Assembly: GCF_013009075.1 (NCBI RefSeq)
Contig: NZ_CP053108.1
Span: forward strand, 2,108,001-2,172,000
Direction: 5' to 3'
DNA: 64,000 nucleotides
Origin: Halomonas sp. TA22
Lineage (GTDB): Bacteria; Pseudomonadota; Gammaproteobacteria; Pseudomonadales; Halomonadaceae
Part shown: piece after piece, positions 54,437 through 62,841 of the stretch
How positions within the stretch are numbered: the stretch's first letter is position 1
Layout of the letters: each line of letters starts with the position of its first letter
Notes under the pieces: generated by a model
What the model saw: only the letters and a program-made list of their open reading frames with translations
Told to the model about the DNA's origin: nothing
The model's database searches: none
Made by a program: the position numbers and the translations under genes

Positions 54437-55225
54437 CTAGCGCTCGTCGTCGGAGGGCAGGCTCCAGCCGAAAAACAGCCGTTGTGCCAGCTGTACTGAC
54501 TTGAACAGCACCAGGCTGACCGCAGACAGGAAGAACAGCGCGGCAAAGGCCTGGGGAATCCTGAAATAGGAGGTCGAGAACTGGACGAAATAGCCCAGCC
54601 CCTGTTCGGCCGCCACGAATTCGGCGATCACTGCGCCGATGATGGCCAGCGTGATTGCCACTTTGAGGCCGCTGAAGATATGTGGCACCGCGTAGGGCAG
54701 ACGCACTTGCCACACTTCCCTGACAGGCGAGGCACGAAGCGAACGAGACAGCTCAAGCATCTCTTTCGGCGTTGCCAGCATACCGGTAGTGGTAGCGACC
54801 ACGATTGGGAAAAACGAGATCAGGCAAGCAATGACCAGGCGCGGCGCCTCACCCGCACCTAAAATCACAATCAGTAGCGGCGCCACGGCCACGATGGGGG
54901 TCGACTGGATGACCACCAGACAGGGAAACAGCGTCCGGGTGAGAAATTCTGATCGCACCATGAGGACCGCCAGCGGCAGACTAATCAGGATCGACAATCC
55001 AAAGCCCAGTAGTGCTACACGTAGCGTGGCCCACAGGTGCACCATCCAGCGGCTCATGTCGACCGACATGAAGGCTTCGGCAATGACGCTAGGAGCGGGC
55101 AAGATGAAGCTGGGCACGTCGAACAGTCGGCATAGCAGCTCCCACAACGGCAACAGGGCCAGCAGCGCAAACGCGGGCAATATTCTGTGGCCTATATCCG
55201 AGAATAACACTTTAAGATTGCTCAT
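54437..55225 (-). CDS. ABC transporter permease (SsuC/ThiX type)
   Basis: 262 residues with about six membrane segments and the EAA loop EMLELSRSLRASPVREVWQVRLPYAVP. AAGGAG precedes the ATG. It is the third gene of the importer operon (binding protein, ATPase, permease), followed by the oxygenase gene with its own riboswitch leader in the gap. With only one permease gene the channel is probably a homodimer. Confidence 0.88.
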   Translation of the reverse strand: MSNLKVLFSDIGHRILPAFALLALLPLWELLCRLFDVPSFILPAPSVIAEAFMSVDMSRWMVHLWATLRVALLGFGLSILISLPLAVLMVRSEFLTRTLFPCLVVIQSTPIVAVAPLLIVILGAGEAPRLVIACLISFFPIVVATTTGMLATPKEMLELSRSLRASPVREVWQVRLPYAVPHIFSGLKVAITLAIIGAVIAEFVAAEQGLGYFVQFSTSYFRIPQAFAALFFLSAVSLVLFKSVQLAQRLFFGWSLPSDDER

Positions 55226-55236
55226 CTTGCTCTCCT

Positions 55237-56085
55237 TTACGACACGCGACGGATGGCAAAAGATGCAGCATCACGCTTGCCCTGTTCGCAGGCCAAGTGG
55301 GGCGCTGGCGCCTCATTTGGTTGAGGGCCGAAGATATGTCGACGGATGCGCTGGGTGTAGGCGGTGAATGCGGTCAGTTCGATGGTCGCCGCGCTGCGTG
55401 GACGTGGGAGATCGATGTCGATGCTATCGGCGACAGTGGCCGGCCGCGGACTCATCACCAGCACCTTGTCGGCGAGCAGCACCGCCTCGGCAATCGAGTG
55501 TGTGATGAACAGCACTGTCTTGGGGCGCTCTCCCCAGATACGCAGCAGTTCGAAGCCCATCTGTTCTCGGCTCAGGGCATCGAGTGCCGAGAACGGCTCG
55601 TCCATGATCAAAATGTCCGGATCGAGCAACAGTGCTCGGGCAATACCCACGCGTTGCTGCATGCCACCGGAGAGCTCATCCGGGCGCTTATCGACGAATT
55701 CGTCCAGCCCGACCATATTCAGTAACTCTCGAGCCCGAACATGATCCTGGCGCCCCACTATGCGCCCCTTGTGACGAAGGGGAAAAAGCACGTTATTAAT
55801 GACATTCAGCCAGGGCAGCAAGGTGGGCTTCTGAAACACGATACCCACATCGTCACCGGGTTCGCTAACCGGCCGCCCGAAGATACGCACCTCACCCTGG
55901 GTCGGCTGCATCAACCCGGACAGCAAGCGCAGCAAGGTTGACTTGCCACAGCCGGAGGGACCCACGACGGCCACAAACTGATGGCGGGCGATTTCGAAAT
56001 TAACGTTCGTCAATGCCTGCACCTCTGCCTTGCGCCTGCCTCTATAGCAGTGGCCGACCCGATCGAAAGCGACATGCGGTTTCAT
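55237..56085 (-). CDS. ABC transporter ATP-binding protein (SsuB/ThiZ type)
   Basis: 282 residues. Walker A GPSGCGKST near residue 42, Q-loop VFQKPTLLPW, signature LSGGMQQRVGIARA, Walker B ILIMDEPFSALDA and switch histidine in ITHSIAEAV. Start overlaps the binding-protein stop by 4 bp. It energises uptake through the adjacent permease. Confidence 0.9.
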   Translation of the reverse strand: MKPHVAFDRVGHCYRGRRKAEVQALTNVNFEIARHQFVAVVGPSGCGKSTLLRLLSGLMQPTQGEVRIFGRPVSEPGDDVGIVFQKPTLLPWLNVINNVLFPLRHKGRIVGRQDHVRARELLNMVGLDEFVDKRPDELSGGMQQRVGIARALLLDPDILIMDEPFSALDALSREQMGFELLRIWGERPKTVLFITHSIAEAVLLADKVLVMSPRPATVADSIDIDLPRPRSAATIELTAFTAYTQRIRRHIFGPQPNEAPAPHLACEQGKRDAASFAIRRVS

Positions 56086-57086
56086 TGTGTGGCTCCCGGC
56101 ATGAAGGAACGATCGACGATCGCTTCAGGGTCTAGCATGTCCATATCTGCCTCCTGGGCTCGGGCGGTCCACTCCCAAGTGGTCGCCAAGCGCTCGGCAT
56201 CGAAGGCTCCCAGGCCATGCGCATCGCTTGCCTCGTTGTAAACCAGCGGACGAATCGAGCGAATGGTGGCCTCCGCCATCTCCACGTCGACTTCCGGCAC
56301 GACCGCATGCACGGCTTTAGCCGCCTCGTGGGGGTTTTCCCAGGTATATTCGATGGCCTTGGCATAGGCGCTGACGAAGCGGCGCGCCACGTCGGGACGT
56401 TCGTTGAGGAAGCGCTCGCTGGCAATCAGAGAAGTGGCGTAGAACTCCAGCCCGGCGTCGTACCAGGGCATGACGTGCAACGTCTTCCCAGCGGAGCGTG
56501 CGTTGGTCGCGTAGCGCTCATGGTCGGTAATCCAGCTGATCACCACATCGGTACGTCCGGTCAGCAGCATCGGGGCCAACGTGCCCGGGTCGCTATTAAT
56601 CAGCTGGATACTCTCCTCGTCCACGCCGTTGATATCCAGCAGTAGAGGCAGGAAGAGATTGGAGGATGTGAAAGGTGAGGTAGCAATCTGCTTGCCCGCC
56701 ACATCGGCGACCTCTTTGATGCCGGACTCTTCCAGGGTATAGAAGGCATGTGGGGCTTCGCTGAATACCGAATAGACGGCTTTGACGGGCATCTCGCCCT
56801 CCGCCCGGGCCATCATCAGCGCGGTAATGTCGGAAAGACCGATATCGGCTTGACGGGTCGCCAGCTTGGTCATGGCATCGTTGGAGCCACGTCCTTGGGA
56901 AATACTCACGTCAAGCCCCTCTTCTTCAAAGAAACCCTGTTCCAGTCCGACATAGATCGGCGCCTTATCGCCACCCGGTAGCCAGTCGAGTTGGAACGTC
57001 ACCTGATCGGCTGCATGGGTTAATCCGGCCATCAGGACCAGCACGGATACTATTGCAAGTCTGGGTATTAAGGGGGCTGTTTTCAT
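56082..57086 (-). CDS. NMT1/THI5-like ABC substrate-binding protein
   Basis: 334 residues with a signal peptide ending near THA-AD (residue 25). The mature start QLDWLPGGDKAPIYVGLEQGFFEEEGLDV is the NMT1/THI5 signature, used for pyrimidine-like thiamine precursors and for purine-type ligands. It is the first gene of the importer operon and follows a 155-nt leader that begins with riboswitch B, so the ligand is probably a purine related to xanthine. The NMT1 motif is named for its association with this protein family. Confidence 0.88.
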   Translation of the reverse strand: MKTAPLIPRLAIVSVLVLMAGLTHAADQVTFQLDWLPGGDKAPIYVGLEQGFFEEEGLDVSISQGRGSNDAMTKLATRQADIGLSDITALMMARAEGEMPVKAVYSVFSEAPHAFYTLEESGIKEVADVAGKQIATSPFTSSNLFLPLLLDINGVDEESIQLINSDPGTLAPMLLTGRTDVVISWITDHERYATNARSAGKTLHVMPWYDAGLEFYATSLIASERFLNERPDVARRFVSAYAKAIEYTWENPHEAAKAVHAVVPEVDVEMAEATIRSIRPLVYNEASDAHGLGAFDAERLATTWEWTARAQEADMDMLDPEAIVDRSFMPGATQ

Positions 57087-57241
57087 TGAAAATCTCCCAA
57101 GTCGTCAAAGGGCACGGGGCCGCATGACAGCCGGTTGGCAATGTATTGGCTTGGGTACGCTGGACAGACGGGAAGGGATATGAGGATAGAGGTCCTGCAT
57201 CGTCACGCCCCGACCTGCCGCGTTACCGCGCCAACCGGCTG

Positions 57242-57295
57242 CGTGTCTAGCAATGACCCAGGCCCGAAGGCCCTGACCGCTTCTACTCAGACACG
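57242..57295 (-). promoter_or_regulatory. NMT1-motif (xanthine-I) riboswitch B
   Basis: Minus strand: P1 CGTGTCT pairs perfectly with AGACACG; inside it lie GAGTAGAAGCGGTCAGG, a hairpin with TTCG loop, and GGTCATTGCT. This copy has the longest P1. Immediately after P1 a 12-nt segment CAGCCGGTTGGC (plus 57230-57241) is perfectly complementary to GCCAACCGGCTG (plus 57128-57139) near the end of the leader. The role of that long-range stem is not clear, and no direct anti-SD partner was found for this copy. Confidence 0.75.
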
Positions 57296-57300
57296 AAATT

Positions 57301-57632
57301 ACTGATTCATTTCTACGTAATCTGTCTTGCGCTAGGCGCTCGACATTTAATGTTAGCATCGAACATGCCAGCGAGGGCCTTAGGCTAAAAAACACTGATT
57401 TTATAAAAGGTTGCTTGAGCTTGTTGTTTCTCGAGCCAGACCAACATGCACCTCAATGAGACAGCGAGCTTCACTCTCTGCGCCAAAAATGAGCGAGATA
57501 ATCAAAAAGACAGACCTCACGATAAATTAAAATTCTATGTAAAACGCCGCACAACAACCAAAAGCTGGCCATTGGACAAGAATTTGCTAGAAGTAGCGGT
57601 GCAGCTGGCCCTCCGGGGCCTTTCATTATTGC
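57301..57632. other. Divergent promoter region between importer and deaminase
   Basis: About 330 bp without a gene between riboswitches B and C. It is more AT-rich than its surroundings and must contain both promoters. ACATTTAATGT (57343-57353) is a perfect palindrome with one central base and could be an operator. GGCCC-TCCG-GGGCC (57607-57620) followed by TTTCATTATT is a possible weak terminator or leader hairpin just before riboswitch C. No credible coding frame is present. Confidence 0.4.
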
Positions 57633-57674
57633 GGAGTAGAAGCGGTCAGGGGCGGCGCCCCGGGACATTGCTCT
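57633..57674 (+). promoter_or_regulatory. NMT1-motif (xanthine-I) riboswitch C with SD-sequestering switch
   Basis: Plus strand: GGAGTAGAAGCGGTCA, a GGGGC-GGC-GCCCC hairpin, then GGGACATTGCTCT. P1 is GGAG with CTCT (one G-U pair). Downstream, GCTCTG (57670-57675) can pair with CAGGAGC, which contains the ribosome binding site of the deaminase gene, with one bulged G. As in copy A, this alternative excludes P1, which predicts that ligand turns translation on. The aptamer ends 26 nt before the TTG start. Confidence 0.72.
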
Positions 57675-57700
57675 GAAGGTAACCCACAGGAGCAGATGCT

Positions 57701-59056
57701 TTGGCCTACCTCATTCGCAACGCAACAGCGATCTTCACTTCTCAAGCTTCTAACGCCACTGATATTCGCATTCGTGACAACCGTATCGTCGAGATCGGCG
57801 ATGACCTCATGGTGCAGGAGCATGAGCGAATTATCGATGCCCAGGGCTGCGTGATCTGGCCGGGGTTGGTAAATACTCATCACCATCTGGCTCAGTCAAT
57901 TCTCAAGGGGGTACCCGAAGGCCTCAACCAAGGACTCGGAGACTGGCTAGGCTCGGTGCCCTACCGTTTCTGGCCCAAGATCACACCGGAGCTGATGTAT
58001 CACGCGGCGCGGCTTGGCCTGTATGAGCTGTTGTGTTCCGGTGCCACCACCTGTGCCGATCACCATTATCTCTACCATCGCAACACCAGCCCGGAAGTCG
58101 AAGCCGCCGTGTGGCAGGCTGCCGATGAGCTCGGCATCCGCCTGGTACTTTGCCGAGGGGGGGCCACCGAGGCCGGTAGTCACAAGGGCATGGCGCGCCA
58201 TGCCATCGAACCAGAATCGGTCGAACAGATCGTCATGCGCCTGGAGAATACCCGGAAGCAGCAGCATCAACCCGCTGCCGATGCCATGCGCCGGCTGGTG
58301 GTGGCGCCCACCAGCTTGGTTCACTCAAGTACCCCAGACGCTTTGAAAACACTGGCAGCCTATGCACGCGAGCATGGGCTGCGCCGCCACTCGCATCTGC
58401 TCGAGGTAGGCTTCGATGACATCCAGGCACGCGAAAAATACGCCATGCGCGCCATCGATTACGCTGCCGAATGCGACTGGCTAGGGGAGGACGTTTGGTA
58501 TGCCCACCTGGTGCAGAGCGATGCTTATACCATCGCGCGGCTGGCCGAAACCGGCACCGGTATTGCCCATTGCCCCACCTCTAACTGCCGCTTGGGCAGT
58601 GGCGTGGCACCGGTGCCCGAGATGGCGCGACTGGGCGTGCCGATTAGCCTAGGTGTAGACGGTTCGGCTTCATCGGAGTCGGGTTCGATGCTACAGGAAC
58701 TTAATCTCACCTGGCTGCTGCACCGCGCTGTAGGAGGCCCTGAAGCTACCCGGCTCGAGACGATACTGGAGTGGGGCAGCCGTAGTGGTGCCGCCATTCT
58801 GGGGCTCCATGACGTAGGTGAAATCGCTGTCGGTAAAGTGGCCGACCTGGTGCTCTACGATATCGACCAGCCGCGTTTCGCCGGCGTGCATGTACCGCTC
58901 ATGGCACCTCTGCTGTGTGCCGAACCCACCACCGTTAAATACAGCTTCGTCAATGGTCGAGTGATAATAGAAGATGGAAACGTACTCGGCCTAGAGCAGC
59001 GCGAGCTCACCCAACAAGTCTGCGAGAGCGTCAGCAAGTTGCTTGCGATGGTGTGA
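57701..59056 (+). CDS. 8-oxoguanine deaminase-like amidohydrolase (TrzA/AtzB family)
   Basis: 451 residues from a TTG at 57701 preceded by CAGGAG. Metal-site motif NTHHHLAQ (His60/His62), SGATTCADHHYLY near residue 113, HSHLLE (His230/His232), His269, GTGIAHCPTSNCRLGSG and Asp320 in GVDGSASSES. The pattern closely follows 8-oxoguanine deaminase of Pseudomonas, which converts 8-oxoguanine to urate; guanine or isocytosine-type deamination is an alternative. Its leader carries riboswitch C. Product urate or xanthine fits the purine-oxidation reading of this locus. Confidence 0.85.
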   Translation: MAYLIRNATAIFTSQASNATDIRIRDNRIVEIGDDLMVQEHERIIDAQGCVIWPGLVNTHHHLAQSILKGVPEGLNQGLGDWLGSVPYRFWPKITPELMYHAARLGLYELLCSGATTCADHHYLYHRNTSPEVEAAVWQAADELGIRLVLCRGGATEAGSHKGMARHAIEPESVEQIVMRLENTRKQQHQPAADAMRRLVVAPTSLVHSSTPDALKTLAAYAREHGLRRHSHLLEVGFDDIQAREKYAMRAIDYAAECDWLGEDVWYAHLVQSDAYTIARLAETGTGIAHCPTSNCRLGSGVAPVPEMARLGVPISLGVDGSASSESGSMLQELNLTWLLHRAVGGPEATRLETILEWGSRSGAAILGLHDVGEIAVGKVADLVLYDIDQPRFAGVHVPLMAPLLCAEPTTVKYSFVNGRVIIEDGNVLGLEQRELTQQVCESVSKLLAMV

Positions 59057-59259
59057 TTTCACGCGCTTTTGTTGGACGTAATCGCACCTTGAATATTCAT
59101 TTTACTCGTCCTGCGACGAGGCAGAGCTGCTTTCAACGCAACAGTCAAAACAGCGCTGAAATTTCCTGCTCAGGCGAGCTGGATTTCTCGGCTACGTTAT
59201 GGGAGAACCTTGTCAGGTCATATGGCCCATCAAACGCTTGAATGAAGAGGAATAACAAG

Positions 59260-60840
59260 ATGTTCAAGAAGACCCTGCTTGCCACGGCCGTGATCGGCGC
59301 CATGCTGGCGTCGGCGGCCCAGGCCGAAACGCTGCGCTGGACGCGCTCCGCCGACAGCCTGACCATGGATCCCCACTCCCAGAACGAAGGGCCGACCCAC
59401 TCCGTCAACCATCAGATCTTCGATACCCTCATCTACCAGGACATGGACGTGGAGTACCAGCCGGGCCTGGCGACCGAGTGGCACGTCAGCGAGGATGACC
59501 CCAGCGTATGGGTGTTCAAGATTCGCGAAGGGGTGACCTTCCACGAAGGACAGGCACTGACCGCCGACGACGTGGTCTTCTCGCTCAACCGCGCACGTCA
59601 CGAACACGCCGACATGCGCGGCCTGTTGACCTCCATCGCCGAGGTGCGCGCCGTCGACGACTATACCGTCGAGGTGGTGACCGACGGACCCAACCCGCTG
59701 CTGCCCAACAACTTCACCAACCTGTTCATCATGAGTCGCGAGTGGGCCGAGGAGCACGGCGTCGAGGAGCCGCAGAACTACGCCGCCGGCGAGGAAACCT
59801 ATGCGGTGCGCAACGCCAACGGCACCGGCCCGTTCCGGGTCGAGAGCCGCGAGCCGGACGTGCGAACCGTGTTCGTGCGCAACGACGACTACTGGGGTAT
59901 CGATCACTACCCGATGGAGATCACCCGCCTGGTGTTCACGCCGATCGAATCGGCCTCGACCCGCGTGGCGGCACTGCTCTCCGGCGAGGTCGACTTCCTG
60001 CAGGAGACCCCGGTGCAGGACATCGAGCGCCTGGCCAATGCCGATGGCATCAAGAACGAGCAGGGCGCCGAGAACCGCACCATCTTCCTCGGCCTGCGCG
60101 TGGATGGCGAGACGCTGGACAGCGTCGACGTCGACAGCAACCCCTTCGCCGACCGTCGCGTGCGCGAGGCGATGAACCTGGCCGTGGATGCCACCACCAT
60201 CCAGCGTGCCGTCATGCGCGGCAACTCGCAACCCGCCGGGATGATCGCCCCGCCCTTCGTCAACGGTTACAGCGAGGAGATGGACGAGGTGCTGCCGGCC
60301 GATATCGACCGCGCCCAGGAGCTGATGGAAGAGGCCGGCTACGGCGATGGCTTCCGCGTCACGCTGAACTGCTCCAACGACCGCTACGTCAACGACGAGC
60401 AGATCTGCCAGGCAGTGGTCAGCATGCTGGCGCGCATCGGCATCACTGTGGACCTGGTCGCCCAGACCCGCTCGCTGCACTTCGCCGAGATGGCTCGCGA
60501 GGAGTACGACTTCTACCTGCTCGGCTGGGGCGTGCCGACCATGGACTCGGAGTACGTCTTCAACTACCTCTACCACACCAAGGAGGATGATCGAGGCAGC
60601 TGGAACTTCACCGGCTACTCCGACGAGCGTGTCGACGAGCTGACCGTGGCGATGGGCCAGGAGATCGACGAGGAGGCACGCAACGAGATGGTCAGTGAGG
60701 CCTGGCAGATCGTGCATGACGAGGTTCTCTACGTCCCTATCCACCACCAGATGCTGACCTGGTCGATGCGTGCCGATATCGATTTCCAGGTGCAGAGCGA
60801 GAATACGCCGCACTTCAAGTACCTGCGCTTCACCAACTGA
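59260..60840 (+). CDS. Dipeptide/oligopeptide-type ABC substrate-binding protein (family 5)
   Basis: 526 residues from ATG 59260, preceded by GAGGA; the ATG at 59242 has no ribosome binding site. Signal peptide MFKKTLLATAVIGAMLASAAQA. The mature part has the SBP-bac-5 pattern: LRWTRSADSLTMDPH, LATEWHVSEDDPSVWVFKIREGVTFHEG and NGTGPFRVE. It binds peptides or other small molecules in the periplasm. First gene of a five-gene operon with permeases and two ATPases. Confidence 0.9.
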   Translation: MFKKTLLATAVIGAMLASAAQAETLRWTRSADSLTMDPHSQNEGPTHSVNHQIFDTLIYQDMDVEYQPGLATEWHVSEDDPSVWVFKIREGVTFHEGQALTADDVVFSLNRARHEHADMRGLLTSIAEVRAVDDYTVEVVTDGPNPLLPNNFTNLFIMSREWAEEHGVEEPQNYAAGEETYAVRNANGTGPFRVESREPDVRTVFVRNDDYWGIDHYPMEITRLVFTPIESASTRVAALLSGEVDFLQETPVQDIERLANADGIKNEQGAENRTIFLGLRVDGETLDSVDVDSNPFADRRVREAMNLAVDATTIQRAVMRGNSQPAGMIAPPFVNGYSEEMDEVLPADIDRAQELMEEAGYGDGFRVTLNCSNDRYVNDEQICQAVVSMLARIGITVDLVAQTRSLHFAEMAREEYDFYLLGWGVPTMDSEYVFNYLYHTKEDDRGSWNFTGYSDERVDELTVAMGQEIDEEARNEMVSEAWQIVHDEVLYVPIHHQMLTWSMRADIDFQVQSENTPHFKYLRFTN

Positions 60841-60855
60841 TCGCGATGCAACCCG

Positions 60856-60884
60856 GCTCCCGTCCGCCACAAGCGGACGGGAGC
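60856..60884 (+). terminator. 12-bp hairpin between binding protein and permease
   Basis: GCTCCCGTCCGC and GCGGACGGGAGC form a perfect 12-bp stem around CACAA, 15 bp after the binding-protein stop. It is followed by TGCCTTGAT, not a T-run. Such hairpins act as partial terminators or mRNA 3' stabilisers so that the binding protein is made in excess over the membrane parts. Confidence 0.65.
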
Positions 60885-60904
60885 TGCCTTGATATGGAAA
60901 CACC

Positions 60905-61885
60905 ATGCTGGCATTTCTGATCCAGCGCGTCCTCCAGGCCATCTTCGTGATGCTGGTCGTCGCGCTTATCGCATTCTCGCTGTTCCACTACGTCGGCGAC
61001 CCGGTCCTCAACATGGTCGGCCAGGAGGCCACCGAGGCCGACCGCGCCGCGCTGCGCGCCCGCCTGGGGCTCGACCAGCCGGTAGTGGTGCAGTTCTTCC
61101 ACTTCGTCGTCAATGCCGCCCAACTCGAGTTCGGCATCTCCTACCGCTCGGCACGACCGGTCACCGACCTGATCCTGGAGCGCCTTCCGGCCACCCTGGA
61201 GCTGGCGATCATCTCGGCGGTATTCGCCATCGTGATGGGCATCGTACTTGGCATCTATACCGCGCTCTATCGCGGCAACTGGCTGTCGAAGTTCATCATG
61301 ACCGCCTCGCTGATCGGCGTGTCGCTGCCCACCTTCCTGATCGGCGTGCTGCTGATCTACGTGTTCGCCGTGGAACTCGGCTGGCTACCGGCCTTCGGTC
61401 GCGGTCAGACGGTGCGCCTGAGCGACTGGTGGAGCACCGGCCTTTTGACCGCAAGCGGCCTGCGCTCGCTGATCCTGCCGGCGATCACCCTGGGGCTGTT
61501 CCAGCTGACCCTGATCATGCGCCTGGTGCGCGCCGAGATGCTCGAGGTGCTGCGCGCCGACTACATCAAGTTCGCCCGCGCGCGAGGGCTCTCGAGCCGG
61601 GTGGTCAACCTGCGCCATGCGCTCAAGAACACCCTGATTCCGGTGATCACCATCATCGGCCTGCAGCTTGGTACCATCATCGCCTTCGCCATCATCACCG
61701 AGACGGTGTTCCAGTGGCCCGGCGTGGGGGCGCTGTTCATCACCGCGGTGCGCTTCGTCGACATCCCGGTGATGGCCGCCTATCTGATGATGATCGGACT
61801 GGTGTTCGTGATCATCAATCTGGTGGTCGACCTGCTCTACTACGTGGTCGATCCGCGCCTGCGCGTGCAGGGAGGTGGCAAATGA
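60905..61885 (+). CDS. ABC transporter permease, DppB/OppB type
   Basis: 326 residues. Begins MLAFLIQRVLQAIFVMLVVAL and contains the DppB EAA region RAEMLEVLRADYIKFARARGLSSR (about residues 215-238) and six membrane helices. It forms half of the translocation channel. Its stop overlaps the DppC-type start by 4 bp. Confidence 0.92.
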   Translation: MLAFLIQRVLQAIFVMLVVALIAFSLFHYVGDPVLNMVGQEATEADRAALRARLGLDQPVVVQFFHFVVNAAQLEFGISYRSARPVTDLILERLPATLELAIISAVFAIVMGIVLGIYTALYRGNWLSKFIMTASLIGVSLPTFLIGVLLIYVFAVELGWLPAFGRGQTVRLSDWWSTGLLTASGLRSLILPAITLGLFQLTLIMRLVRAEMLEVLRADYIKFARARGLSSRVVNLRHALKNTLIPVITIIGLQLGTIIAFAIITETVFQWPGVGALFITAVRFVDIPVMAAYLMMIGLVFVIINLVVDLLYYVVDPRLRVQGGGK

Positions 61886-62841
61886 GCCAGTCGATGCACT
61901 CCGATACGCCGATACCGCCCAAGCCCCCGAGCAAGTGGAAGACCTTCCTGGAGAGCGACATCGTCTACTCCTGGAAGCGCCAACCGGTGGTGATCATCGC
62001 CACGCTGGTGACGCTTGTGATGTTCGCCGGTGCCCTGTTCGCGCCGTGGATCGCCCCGCAGAACCCCTTCGATCCGCGCCAGCTCGACCTGATCGACGCC
62101 TTCACGCCGCCCATGACGACGTCGGACTTCACCGGCAATTTCTACCTGCTGGGCAGCGACAGCCAAGGCCGAGACGTTTTCTCGGCGATCCTCTACGGCT
62201 CGCGCATCTCGCTGCTGGTAGGATTCGCTGCGGTGATCTTCGCCCTGGCGCTGGGCACCGCGCTGGGTCTGATGGCGGGGTTTCGCGGCGGCTGGCGCGA
62301 CGCACTGATCATGCGCATCGCCGACGTGCAGCTCACCTTCCCGTCGATCCTGATGGCGCTGCTGATCTTCGGTGTGGTGCGCGGCTTCTTGCCGCGCTCG
62401 ATGCACGCCGAGGTGGCGATCATCGTGCTGATCGTCGCCATCGGCCTCTCCGACTGGGTGCAGTACGCCCGCGCGGTGCGCGGCGCGACCCTGGTCGAGA
62501 AGAGCAAGGAGTACGTGCAGGCGGCGCGGGTGATCGGTTTGCCGGCGCGCAAGATCCTGTTTCAGCACATTCTGCCCAACGTGATGCGTCCGGTGCTGGT
62601 GATCGGCACCATCGGCCTGGCGCTGGCGATCATCGCCGAGGCGACGTTGTCGTTTCTGGGCGTCGGCATGCCGGCCACCCAGCCGAGCCTGGGGACCCTG
62701 ATCCGGGTCGGCCAGGACTACATGTTCTCCGGAGAGTGGTGGATCCTGCTGTTCCCCGGCCTGGCGCTGCTGATGCTGGCGCTCTCCGTCAACCTGCTGG
62801 GAGACTGGTTGCGTGATGTCCTCAACCCAAAACTCCGCTGA
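61882..62841 (+). CDS. ABC transporter permease, DppC/OppC type
   Basis: 319 residues with a ~50-residue cytoplasmic N-terminus, six helices and the EAA loop RGATLVEKSKEYVQAARVIGLPARKI, followed by LSFLGVGMPATQPSLGTLI. It pairs with the DppB-type permease. It overlaps the next ATPase gene by 26 bp. Confidence 0.92.
   Translation: MSQSMHSDTPIPPKPPSKWKTFLESDIVYSWKRQPVVIIATLVTLVMFAGALFAPWIAPQNPFDPRQLDLIDAFTPPMTTSDFTGNFYLLGSDSQGRDVFSAILYGSRISLLVGFAAVIFALALGTALGLMAGFRGGWRDALIMRIADVQLTFPSILMALLIFGVVRGFLPRSMHAEVAIIVLIVAIGLSDWVQYARAVRGATLVEKSKEYVQAARVIGLPARKILFQHILPNVMRPVLVIGTIGLALAIIAEATLSFLGVGMPATQPSLGTLIRVGQDYMFSGEWWILLFPGLALLMLALSVNLLGDWLRDVLNPKLR

Noticed and set aside
57446-57676. 76-codon open frame in the importer/deaminase intergenic region
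   Set aside because: It overlaps riboswitch C, has no ribosome binding site and no protein-like composition.
59230-60942. 570-codon open frame on the minus strand
   Set aside because: It is antisense to the whole family-5 binding-protein gene, has no recognisable domain and is rich in His, Gly, Val and Asp as expected for the mirror of high-GC codons.
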